Assembly (NCBI GenBank): GCA_965214495.1
Contig: OZ243958.1
Coordinates: 2,852,001-2,916,000, forward strand
Length of the DNA stretch: 64,000 nucleotides
Direction: 5' to 3'
From: JANQOH01 sp965214495
GTDB taxonomy: Bacteria > Pseudomonadota > Alphaproteobacteria > UBA7887
In this document: in pieces, positions 56,709 through 64,000 of the stretch
Layout of the letters: every line of letters begins with the position of its first letter
Numbering within the stretch: position 1 is the stretch's first letter
Notes under the pieces: model-generated
Seen by the model: only the letters and a program-made list of their open reading frames with translations
The model's database searches: none
What the model was told of the DNA's origin: nothing
Translations under genes and position numbers: made by a program

Positions 56709-57393
56709 CGGAGTGTCTGGCGCGCGCCAGCGGTATCGCGCCATAGACCTGTTTCTCCGCTTCGCACAGCGCCACGCCGCCGAACGGCGGCGTCCAACGC
56801 GCCCCGAACCGCTCCCACGGCGCCGCGAGACGGCGGAGAAGGGGCCGGCGGAACGGCGGCATGTAGAGCGCGAATCCCGAGCGCACCGGCACGAACAGGT
56901 TGTCGCGCAGCAGGCGCGCGAGCTGCGGTTGACTGAACGGATGGCCGTGGCCGAACGGCGTGCGCTCGAGCCGTGCCCACACCCCGCGGCGGTTGGGAAC
57001 CACGACGATGATCCGCCCGCCGTCGGCCACGACGCGCCAGACCTCACGCAGCATCGGCCGGATCTGCTCGCTCGATTCGACCGCGTGGACGAGCAGAATG
57101 CGATCGAAAGCGTTGTCGGGCAGTGGCAGCGCGGTTTCCTCGCTCAGCGCTACCTGCCCGGGTTTGCCGGCCGGCCAGCGGATCACGCCCTGGCGGTCCG
57201 GCATCACGGCGACGACGCGCTCGGCCTTGTCGAGCATCGGACCGAGGAAGGGGGTGCCGTAACCCAGTGCCAGCACCCGCCGGCCCGCCACGTCCGGCCA
57301 GAAGGCATGTACGCGCTGGCGGATCAACCCGCGCGCGACCCGCCCCAGCGGCGACTCGTAGAACTGGTGGAGATCCGAAACGTCCTGCCACAT
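56674..57393 (-). CDS. Class I methyltransferase, MetW-adjacent type
   Basis: A 239-aa methyltransferase-like protein opening WQDVSDLHQFYESPLGR. The SAM loop is modified (VLALGYGTPFLGPML instead of the usual D-x-G-x-G), followed by VESSEQIRPMLREVWRVVAD and RIIVVVPNRRGVWARLERTP, typical of a methyltransferase group that in alphaproteobacteria often neighbours glyoxalase II. Activity uncertain because of the altered motif I. Confidence 0.8.
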   Translation of the reverse strand: MWQDVSDLHQFYESPLGRVARGLIRQRVHAFWPDVAGRRVLALGYGTPFLGPMLDKAERVVAVMPDRQGVIRWPAGKPGQVALSEETALPLPDNAFDRILLVHAVESSEQIRPMLREVWRVVADGGRIIVVVPNRRGVWARLERTPFGHGHPFSQPQLARLLRDNLFVPVRSGFALYMPPFRRPLLRRLAAPWERFGARWTPPFGGVALCEAEKQVYGAIPLARARHSVRVPAVSRGTA

Positions 57394-57516
57394 GATCCGG
57401 GCAGATTACACCCGAACGCCCGCGCGGTTCGCCGGTTGACGCCGTCGCCGCGTGCTGATTCATTGCGCGGGGCTCGGCGGCGCCGGGACCCGGAAAGACG
57501 ACTGTCGGGACGCTCC

Positions 57517-58653
57517 ATGACCGATGACCGCGCCATCACGCTCGGGGTCGAAGAAGAGTTCTTCCTCGTCGATCCGGAGACGCGCGATATCGTCGCCGAT
57601 CCCGATCCGGGCATTTTCCGCGAATGCGAGAGTGCCCGCGGGCCGCACAAGGTCGTGCCCGAGATGCTCAGCGCTCAGATCGAGACCAACACCCGGGTCT
57701 GCGGTTCGCCGGCGGAAGTGCGCGCGGCGCTGCGCGAGACCCGCAAGCTGGTCATCGATGCGGCCGCGAAATACGGGGTTGCCGCGATGGCCGCATCCAC
57801 CCATCCCTTCGCTGCCTGGCGCGTGCAGACCATCACCCGTCGCGAGCGCTACCAGCGTTTCCTGATGCAGTATCAGGAGACGGTCCGACGGTCCCTCGTC
57901 GGCGGGATGCACGTCCACGCCGGTTTCGGCGACCCCGACTCGCGCATCCGTGTGATGACCTCGGTCCGACGCTATCTCCCGCTGCTCAACGCCCTGTCGG
58001 CTTCGTCGCCCTTCAGCGCCGGGCGCGAGACGGGCTTCAAGTGCTGGCGTCTGATCGTGATGGGTGGGCTGCCGCGCACGGGCGTTCCCGGCGCGCTGGG
58101 TTCGCGCGCCGAATACGAACGACTGCTCGGCGACTACCAGCGCATGAAGTTCGTCGATGACGGCAGCGAACTGTGGTGGGACATCCGCCCGTCGCACGCT
58201 TATCCGACTGTGGAGTTGCGGGTCTGCGACGTCTGCCCGCGAGTCGAGGACGCGGTGAACATCGCGGCGATCTACGCCGCTCTTGTCCGCCGTCTGTCGC
58301 GGCTGGACCGCGAGGGAGGCTTGCCGCCGGAACCGCCGACCGAGATCATTTCCGAGAATCGCTGGCTCGCGCAGCGCTACGGCGTGCTGGCCTTCCTCGG
58401 GGCCGAGAGCGGCGGGCGAGTCGATATAGAGGAGTTCGCGTCGCGGCTGGAAACGGACCTTGCGGACGACGCCCGCGCGCTCGGGTGCGAAGACGAGGTG
58501 CGGGCGGGCCTCGCGATCGTGCGCGAAGGCGCCGCTGCCGACCGGCAACTCGATCTCTATCGTCTCCGTCGTCTCGAGGGCGACAGTGAGGAGGAGGCGT
58601 TGCGCGCCGTGGTCGATCTCGCGCTTGCTGAGACCCGTGAGGGCGTCGGATAG
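57517..58653 (+). CDS. Carboxylate-amine ligase, YbdK/GCS2 type
   Basis: A 378-aa ATP-dependent ligase of the glutamate-cysteine ligase family 2. LGVEEEFFLVDPETRD opens the ATP-grasp-like fold with its metal glutamates, then SAQIETNTRVCGSP, GGMHVHAGF, WWDIRPSHAYPTVELRVCDV. Proteins of this group have weak glutamate-cysteine ligase activity in vitro; the physiological role is uncertain. The ATG at 57517 fits the conserved N-terminus. Confidence 0.9.
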   Translation: MTDDRAITLGVEEEFFLVDPETRDIVADPDPGIFRECESARGPHKVVPEMLSAQIETNTRVCGSPAEVRAALRETRKLVIDAAAKYGVAAMAASTHPFAAWRVQTITRRERYQRFLMQYQETVRRSLVGGMHVHAGFGDPDSRIRVMTSVRRYLPLLNALSASSPFSAGRETGFKCWRLIVMGGLPRTGVPGALGSRAEYERLLGDYQRMKFVDDGSELWWDIRPSHAYPTVELRVCDVCPRVEDAVNIAAIYAALVRRLSRLDREGGLPPEPPTEIISENRWLAQRYGVLAFLGAESGGRVDIEEFASRLETDLADDARALGCEDEVRAGLAIVREGAAADRQLDLYRLRRLEGDSEEEALRAVVDLALAETREGVG

Positions 58654-58789
58654 GCGCGCCACCGCCGGTCGCGCCAGGAACTCCTCGTCGCGGGTTTCCG
58701 AACGTCCCATCGTTCAGGTGCACGGGTGTCTCGCCCGCACTTCGATTTTTCGCGCGATTCGCAGGTCGTGTGTATGGCGGGGTCGCTCG

Positions 58790-59088
58790 CGCGCGGACGT
58801 CCCCCGGGTGCGGGCATCCATAAGGTGCCTCGTCGCCGTGGCGCAGAACGCCTCGCGCGCGGACGTCCCCCGGGTGCGGGCATCCATAAGGTGCGGCGTG
58901 CCTCGCCTTCGCCGGTGATTCCGCGCGGACGTCCCCCGGGTGCGGGCATCCATAAGGGACATCAACACGCTGCTGATGGACGTCTATCGCGCGGACGTCC
59001 CCCGGGTGCGGGCATCCATAAGGGGCGGGCTGTATCAGGGGCTGGCGGATGCCGCGCGGACGTCCCCCGGGTGCGGGCATCCATAAGG
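58790..59088. CRISPR. Orphan CRISPR array, five repeats and four spacers
   Basis: Five identical 36-nt repeats start at 58790, 58856, 58922, 58988 and 59053. Each begins CGCGCGGACGTCCCCCGGGT and ends GCGGGCATCCATAAGG. Spacers are 58826-58855, 58892-58921, 58958-58987 (30 nt each) and 59024-59052 (29 nt), with no similarity among them. The repeat has a small CCCG/CGGG hairpin. No cas gene, tracrRNA-like anti-repeat or clear leader is seen, and the orientation is unknown. All repeats are identical, which argues against long decay. Geometry (36/30) is common in type II-C arrays, but the GC-rich hairpin is not, so the type is left open. Confidence 0.85.
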
Positions 59089-59181
59089 AGAACTGCGGCC
59101 AACCGGTCGCGATCGTTGAAGATATGCTACAAAACATGCGTCAATTCCCGCCGCAGCGGCGTGAACGGGAGAATGCGTCCA

Positions 59182-61656
59182 ATGATCCCCGGGTTCGGAA
59201 AGTTTCGGGCCGTGGTGCTCCTCGGCTTGGCTGTCGTCGCAATGATGGCCGCGGGCGCCGGCCAGGCGGCGGATACGTCGCGCACGGTCGCGGTAATCGA
59301 GCGGACGGATATCGAGTTGTCGGGTCTGACCAATCTCCGGGAACTGCTGTTAGGCCGGGAATTCTACAACAGCTTCGGGCTGCATCGACCGTTGGTTCTC
59401 GGAACCGGGCGCGCTGCGTTTCTCGTTGACGGGCGCCCCGTGTCGGGGCTGGACCTCACGATGTTCCCCCTGTCAGCGGTGGAGCGAATCGAGATACGGG
59501 ACGAAGGGGCCGCCAGGCACGGCGGGCACGCCATCGCCGGAACGGTCGATATCGTGCTCAGAAGCGACTACGACGGCGCCGAAATTTCCGCTGGCGCCGC
59601 CCGGCCCACGCAACCGGGCGGAGACTCGGAGAGCGGCGGCGCCGTTTGGGGCGGCGCGCTCGGACGCGGCCATGTGGTGATCGGTGTCGATCACGCGCAG
59701 CGCCAGGAAATCCGCGACGCCGACCGCGACTACAGCCGCGCCAAGTGGACGCCGGGGGGCTCGTTCGCCGATACCCAGGGCGTTTCGATCGGCGGCAATA
59801 CGCTGTTCATCGCCCCGACGGACGGAACCGACGCGATCGCACGGTCCTTCGGCGCCTGCGACGAGAACGTTTACACCGGGGTCCTCACCCACACGGCGGG
59901 AGAGGGCTGCGGTTTCGCGTATGCCGACATCAAATGGCAAGGCGACGATCCGAACACCGACTACGTTCGCCGCCGCCGCGACGGCCTGTTCCTCAACGCC
60001 GACCACCCGCTCGGCGACGACGCAGAGGTGTATGTGGACGCGCGAGTGGCGCAGGGGGAAACCGCGTTTCGCTACGCTCCCTCGACCGGCCCCTTCGATT
60101 TCACGCCTTCCGACGACCTCAGAGAACGGTTGATCGCAGACGTTCCGGAACTGAATAGCGGAAACTTCCCTGACGATCTTCGGGTGTATCATCGGTTCGT
60201 CGGCCACGGGAACCGGGACTGGCGGACGGAACTGACCGAGCATGACCTCACCGCGGGTCTCCGCGGCGCGGTCGGCGGCGGACTCGGCTACGACGCGCAT
60301 CTCCGATACTGGCGGCGCGACTCGGTCGAGAAGGGCGATACCTTCGTGAGCGAGACGAGGATCCGCGACGCCATCGAGAGGGGCGACTACGATCTCGAGA
60401 ACCCGCTCTCCACGGCCCCGCGCCACCTGGAAGCGATCCGCGCGACGGGGCTCCGGCTGACCCACGATACGGAGGAAGAGCGCCTGGCAGCGCGCGCGAC
60501 GCTGAACGGCGCGGCGCTCGCGCTGCCCGGCGGCGAGATCCGGTGGACTGCCGGCGTCGAATTCGCCGACCAGGATTGGCGCGACATCTACGACTATCGC
60601 GACTCGGAGAACCGTTTCCACGAGGCGACCGACGTGCTCGGGACCGCGAGCAACTCGTCGGTCGGACAACGCCAGCGCTGGTCGGCCCTGGCGGAGGCGT
60701 CCATCCCGCTGCACGACGGTTGGGACGCCACCCTGGCCGGGCGGCGCGACGATTACGATGACGTCGGCGAAGCGTTCGCCTGGAGGGCGGCGAGCCGCTA
60801 CCGCGTGAACGATTCTCTCGCGTTTCGCGCGTCATGGGACAAGGGCGCGAGGGCGCCGAACCTGAGCGACATGCACCGGCTCGAATCGCTCAGCTACCCG
60901 GTGATTGCGGATCCGCTCAGGCCGGGTTCGGCGAGTTTCCAGGTCGAGAGCGTGTCGCGCGGAAACCCGAGCCTGAAGCCCGACGACGCGGAAAGCGTCA
61001 GTATCGGCGCCGCAGCGAGCTTCGGCCCCTTCTCGCTCGGCGTGGACTGGTTCGCGATCGAGCTCTCCGACCTGCCCGCGCAAATGTCCGCGCAGTCCAT
61101 CGTCGATCTGGATGCGGCGGGGAACCTGCCCGCCGGCGCGCGAGTGATCCGCGAAGGCGGCCTGATCACGGAGATCGTGAACCCCGTCGTGCAGACCGGG
61201 GAAACCGAGGTCGCCGGCGTCGAGTTGCGTGCGGGAGCGGCCTGGGAGACCGGTCTGGCGGACCTGGCTTTCGACGTTCGTGCCTTGCGCACGACCCGAC
61301 ACGAAGAGCGGGTGGCCAGCCTGAGGCAGGCAGGAGACTACCCGCGCGACCGTGTCCACGCTTCGCTGCGTGTGAGTCGCGACGGCGTGACCGCGAGGTG
61401 GAGCCTTCATGCCGTCTCGGGCTATCGAAACGATAACGACTCCGGCCGCTACGAGGCGTGGATGGGACACGATTTCGCGGTTCGCTGGCGTGGCGCGTTC
61501 GGCGTCGAGCGGCTGAACGTCGCGGGCGGTGTCCTCAATATCGGGAACGAAGGTCCGTCCACCGATTCCGCCGGTCTTTACGACCCGGCCCTGACGCTCG
61601 ATTCCGTTCTGGGGCGCACGATCTTCGTGAACGCCGCCCTTTCGTTCGGTGGGTGA
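59182..61656 (+). CDS. TonB-dependent outer-membrane receptor
   Basis: An 824-aa outer-membrane beta-barrel with signal peptide (FRAVVLLGLAVVAMMAAGAG). The plug domain is short and lacks a clear N-terminal TonB box, but has FLVDGRPVSGLDLTMFPLSA, VERIEIRDEGAARHGGHAIA and GTVDIVLRS. The barrel has alternating strands and a terminal TonB_dep_Rec signature (RAPNLSDMH, SFQVESVSRGNPSLKPDDAE), ending INVNAALSFGG-like with FVNAALSFGG. GGGAGA (59167-59172) fits the ATG at 59182 better than that at 59173. The ligand is unknown. The open frame extends upstream through the CRISPR array, which is coincidental. Confidence 0.88.
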   Translation: MIPGFGKFRAVVLLGLAVVAMMAAGAGQAADTSRTVAVIERTDIELSGLTNLRELLLGREFYNSFGLHRPLVLGTGRAAFLVDGRPVSGLDLTMFPLSAVERIEIRDEGAARHGGHAIAGTVDIVLRSDYDGAEISAGAARPTQPGGDSESGGAVWGGALGRGHVVIGVDHAQRQEIRDADRDYSRAKWTPGGSFADTQGVSIGGNTLFIAPTDGTDAIARSFGACDENVYTGVLTHTAGEGCGFAYADIKWQGDDPNTDYVRRRRDGLFLNADHPLGDDAEVYVDARVAQGETAFRYAPSTGPFDFTPSDDLRERLIADVPELNSGNFPDDLRVYHRFVGHGNRDWRTELTEHDLTAGLRGAVGGGLGYDAHLRYWRRDSVEKGDTFVSETRIRDAIERGDYDLENPLSTAPRHLEAIRATGLRLTHDTEEERLAARATLNGAALALPGGEIRWTAGVEFADQDWRDIYDYRDSENRFHEATDVLGTASNSSVGQRQRWSALAEASIPLHDGWDATLAGRRDDYDDVGEAFAWRAASRYRVNDSLAFRASWDKGARAPNLSDMHRLESLSYPVIADPLRPGSASFQVESVSRGNPSLKPDDAESVSIGAAASFGPFSLGVDWFAIELSDLPAQMSAQSIVDLDAAGNLPAGARVIREGGLITEIVNPVVQTGETEVAGVELRAGAAWETGLADLAFDVRALRTTRHEERVASLRQAGDYPRDRVHASLRVSRDGVTARWSLHAVSGYRNDNDSGRYEAWMGHDFAVRWRGAFGVERLNVAGGVLNIGNEGPSTDSAGLYDPALTLDSVLGRTIFVNAALSFGG

Positions 61657-61699
61657 CGCCCGACGATCAGCGCCGAATCGTCCGGCGGGGCATCGGAAC

Positions 61700-62620
61700 A
61701 TGGATACGAAACACACTGAAGAAAAGGCTAAATCCTGGGTGGAGGCCGAACTCGAGGACAGCTTCGACGAAGAATTCGAAATGGAGATCGACGACGAGCG
61801 CGTGGTTCGGGAACTGCGCGCCATCACCGAACTCCGGCACGAATCGACGCTATCCCGGCGCACTTACTTCCACGAACTCTTCCGTCTCCAGGCGGAACTG
61901 GTCAAACTCCAGGACTGGGTCGTCAAGACCGATTACAAGCTCGTCGTCATCTTTGAGGGGCGCGACGCCGCCGGCAAGGGTGGCGTCATCAAACGCATCA
62001 CCCAGCGGCTGAATCCTCGCGTATGCCGTGTCGTCGCCCTTGCCGCGCCGACCGACCGCGAAAAGAAACAGTGGTATTTCCAGCGCTACGTACCGCACCT
62101 GCCTGCCGGCGGCGAGATCGTCCTGTTCGACCGTTCGTGGTACAATCGCGCCGGAGTCGAGCGCGTCATGGGCTTCGCGACTCCGGCACAGGTCGAGGAA
62201 TTCTTTCGCGACGTGTCGGACTTTGAGCGCATGATCGTGCGTTCGGGCATCAAACTCGTCAAATACTGGTTCTCGATCACCGATCAGGAGCAGCAACTGC
62301 GCTTCCTGATGCGGATTCACGACCCGTTGAAGCAGTGGAAACTGAGCCCGATGGACCTGCAATCGCGGGTGCGCTGGGAGGACTACACCCGGGCGAAGGA
62401 AGAGATGTTCGCGCGCACCAACATCCCGGAGGCGCCGTGGTGGATCGTGGAGGGCAACGACAAGAAGCGCGCGCGGCTCAACTGTATGGCGCATCTGTTG
62501 CGAAACGCGCCCTACGCCGACGTGCCGCACGACTCCCCCGTACTGCCCGAGCGCGTGTTCAACCCCGACTACGAACGCAGCGTGCTGCCGACCAAGCTTT
62601 ACGTGCCGCAGAAATACTGA
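61700..62620 (+). CDS. ppk2: Polyphosphate kinase 2
   Basis: A 306-aa single-domain PPK2 that transfers phosphate between polyphosphate and nucleotides. The P-loop is FEGRDAAGKGGVIKRI; lid and catalytic segments RYVPHLPAGGEIVLFDRSWY and NRAGVERVMGF are complete. The N-terminal acidic extension (about 60 aa) is normal for class I enzymes. It follows the receptor gene by 43 bp. Confidence 0.95.
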   Translation: MDTKHTEEKAKSWVEAELEDSFDEEFEMEIDDERVVRELRAITELRHESTLSRRTYFHELFRLQAELVKLQDWVVKTDYKLVVIFEGRDAAGKGGVIKRITQRLNPRVCRVVALAAPTDREKKQWYFQRYVPHLPAGGEIVLFDRSWYNRAGVERVMGFATPAQVEEFFRDVSDFERMIVRSGIKLVKYWFSITDQEQQLRFLMRIHDPLKQWKLSPMDLQSRVRWEDYTRAKEEMFARTNIPEAPWWIVEGNDKKRARLNCMAHLLRNAPYADVPHDSPVLPERVFNPDYERSVLPTKLYVPQKY

Positions 62621-62639
62621 CCGCCCCCGGGGGCCGGGG

Positions 62640-62999
62640 ATGGCGATTTGGCTGCATCTGACCGCGGCGGCGGCGGCTCTCGCACTCGGTGCGGTGAATC
62701 TGGCGGCTGCCAAGGGAACGCCGCGCCACCGGGCCGTCGGCTGGATCTGGATTGCCGCCATGCTGTTCGTGACGTTGCCGTCGTTCGGGATTCGGGAGTT
62801 GAACGACGGGAAATTGAGCTGGATACACGGCCTCGCGGCCTGGACGTTGTTCAGCATGTTCGCGGCGATATTCGCGATTCGCCGGGGCCGGGTCGCGACC
62901 CATGCGGGCTTCATGATCGGAACGATTGCCGGCGTCGTCATCGCCGGCGGATTCGCGCTCTCGCCCGGCCGGTTCATCGCCACCCTGGCCGGATATTGA
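62640..62999 (+). CDS. DUF2306-like small membrane protein
   Basis: A 119-aa protein with four hydrophobic helices and the pattern GTPRHRAVGWIW after the first helix, characteristic of the DUF2306 group. A HG motif (WIHGLAAWTLF) and a second HAGFM are likely membrane histidines. It starts 19 bp after ppk2. Function unknown. Confidence 0.75.
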   Translation: MAIWLHLTAAAAALALGAVNLAAAKGTPRHRAVGWIWIAAMLFVTLPSFGIRELNDGKLSWIHGLAAWTLFSMFAAIFAIRRGRVATHAGFMIGTIAGVVIAGGFALSPGRFIATLAGY

Positions 63000-63068
63000 A
63001 GTCGGCCCCTGTCCGCGAGTCTCACACCGCGCCGTTTCGGCGACGACGCCACGATCCGGCGGAGTTTG

Positions 63069-63416
63069 CTATCTCTCCAGCAGCAGGCCGATTTTGTCGA
63101 GAACCTCGCCCACGGTCTTCCGAGGCAGGAAGTCCATCGCCCGCATGTTGCGCGAACGCCAATCAAGACTCTTGATCTGGTCTGCGAGAATGGCGCCCCT
63201 TACGTTCAAGCCCGCCGGTATCCGAACCTCGAAAGGGTAGCCCTTGATCCGGCGGGTTATCGGGCAGAACAGTGCAAGCCCCACCTTGTCGTTGTAAGCG
63301 GTCGGCGACAACACGACGGCGGGACGACGCCCGGCCTGTTCACTGCCGGCTTGAGGATCGAAATCGATCCATACGACATCGCCGCGGCGCGGAACGCCCG
63401 CCGTCGCGTTCACCAT
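63069..63416 (-). CDS. mazF: MazF/PemK-family mRNA-cleaving toxin
   Basis: A 115-aa endoribonuclease toxin. Conserved features are RRGDVVWIDFDPQAGSEQAG, RRPAVVLSPTAYND, the threonine in CPITRRIKGYPFEV, and ILADQIKSLDWR. All core positions of active MazF are recognisable. It is encoded downstream of, and overlaps by 7 nt, a gene that ends in a MazE-like tail, so toxin synthesis follows its partner's. No independent promoter is apparent. Confidence 0.92.
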   Translation of the reverse strand: MVNATAGVPRRGDVVWIDFDPQAGSEQAGRRPAVVLSPTAYNDKVGLALFCPITRRIKGYPFEVRIPAGLNVRGAILADQIKSLDWRSRNMRAMDFLPRKTVGEVLDKIGLLLER

Positions 63417-63991
63417 ACCTCGCGGCCGCGCGCGACGCCGGTGTCCACCTCTTCATGCCGGTTGCTCGCCGTGACTCCGGCCAGGAGATCGTCCAGACAA
63501 ATCCGCGATTCTTCCGCATCGCGGGACCGCGGTGAAGGAGGCCATACGATGCGGCTTTCCTTCGTGGCTTCGTCGAGTTCCCATATTTCCACGCCGGGAG
63601 GAATCAGATGCGCGCGCGTTCTGACATAGTATTCGGCCAGAGATTCGTTTCTTTTATCATGGACGGACTTGGAGACGCAAAAAATTTTGCGAAATTTGCG
63701 GGGCGAACACAGGAAATAGTACATGGCCTCGTTCCAAACGGTTATTTTGGCGCTCGGTGTGTTTCCTCCGGCGGTCCATGTGTGCGATTTGCACTCGACG
63801 ATGACAGGGGGATCGTCCGCACCGAAATCGAATTCGTGCTTTTTCTTGTCTTCCCCGATTCCCATTTCGACGGAGAATCCCTTCTCTATCGCGATATTCG
63901 CCTTTGCCAGCATGTCCATGGCGATCGTCTCGAAATCCTTGCCGGCTTGCGTGTTGCTTATAGCCCCTTCTCGCTGGAAATTGCGCGACAT
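63410..63991 (-). CDS. PD-(D/E)XK nuclease-like protein with a MazE-type C-terminal tail
   Basis: A 193-aa protein. Residues about 1-150 form a restriction-endonuclease-like domain with GKDFETIAMDML, then KHEFDFGADD (Asp55), then VIVECKSH (Glu66-x-Lys68), a complete PD-(D/E)XK core, and WNEAMYYFLCSPRKFRKIF. Similar stand-alone proteins end near a V/I-W like that at 149-150. After a linker, residues 166-193 read LDDLLAGVTASNRHEEVDTG then REVW, the consensus C-terminus by which MazE binds MazF. The usual AbrB-type DNA-binding domain of MazE is replaced by the nuclease-like domain. The order antitoxin then mazF with overlapping stops and starts is that of a normal mazEF operon. Confidence 0.78.
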   Translation of the reverse strand: MSRNFQREGAISNTQAGKDFETIAMDMLAKANIAIEKGFSVEMGIGEDKKKHEFDFGADDPPVIVECKSHTWTAGGNTPSAKITVWNEAMYYFLCSPRKFRKIFCVSKSVHDKRNESLAEYYVRTRAHLIPPGVEIWELDEATKESRIVWPPSPRSRDAEESRICLDDLLAGVTASNRHEEVDTGVARGREVW

Positions 63992-64000
63992 GTCTGTCTC

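Noticed and set aside
58790..59088. Calling the CRISPR array type I-E or type II-C
   Set aside because: The repeat's CCCG/CGGG hairpin recalls I-E repeats, but those have 29-nt repeats and 32-nt spacers. The geometry fits II-C, but the base composition does not. Without cas genes no type is assigned.
58726..59181. Open frame running from 58726 through the CRISPR array into the TonB receptor gene
   Set aside because: The array period of 66 nt is a multiple of three, so a repeat without stops stays open. The receptor's signal peptide and ribosome binding site lie at 59167-59182, and the earlier text is repeat translation.

Overview
The window is G+C-rich (about two thirds by eye), densely coded DNA from an alphaproteobacterium, most like Rhodospirillales and relatives. 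The evidence is gene content: metX-metW, tyrA next to a chorismate mutase protein, an ftsE-ftsX-DUF218-plsC run, glnK-amtB, sdhE before mfd, DUF1640, DUF2125 and a PPK2-type polyphosphate kinase. Many genes overlap by 4 nt, and many convergent pairs overlap at their stops. No genus is named because no rRNA or phylogenetic marker was compared.

Layout. 1-4.7 kb: a truncated SLC13/DASS permease, a formate/nitrite channel, and decayed remnants of a UspA protein and a P-loop kinase, with a palindromic repeat, then a cytochrome P450 and tRNA-Leu(UAA). 4.8-15.2 kb: ordinary housekeeping (CinA-like protein, sfsA, map, radC, a solute-binding lipoprotein, argE, plsC, ftsX, ftsE). 15.4-18.4 kb: a tight four-gene operon of unknown role (AlbA/Schlafen-type ATPase, dual-OB protein, two DUF488 proteins). 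18.5-33.3 kb: SDR, amtB, glnK, PhyH, VOC, M81 peptidase, threonine dehydratase, fluoroacetate-dehalogenase-like hydrolase, recG, sdhE, mfd and tRNA-Leu(CAA).

34.3-44.1 kb is a defence-type island read as one minus-strand operon: hsdM, a HEPN protein of the HI0074 family, a double nucleotidyltransferase fused to HsdS, a second AlbA ATPase, a chimeric DUF4411/HEPN-like protein, a frameshifted XRE-ImmA/IrrE gene, a cut-off DUF4411 gene, a group II intron that has lost its reverse-transcriptase core, and the C-terminal end of hsdR. Restriction by this system is probably lost, while modification may persist.

44.2-58.7 kb returns to metabolism: panE-like, acyl-CoA ligase, N-acyl-D-amino-acid deacylase-like, tyrA, chorismate mutase, metX-metW and a YbdK-type ligase. 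58.8-59.1 kb holds a short orphan CRISPR array (five identical 36-nt repeats, 29-30-nt spacers, no cas genes in view) directly upstream of a TonB-dependent receptor gene. PPK2 and a small membrane protein follow.

The right edge carries mazF preceded by an unusual partner: a PD-(D/E)XK nuclease-like protein that ends in what looks like the MazF-binding tail of a MazE antitoxin. This fusion, the four-gene ATPase/OB/DUF488 operon, and the HEPN/nucleotidyltransferase embedded in the type I restriction operon are the best candidates for poorly described biology here.
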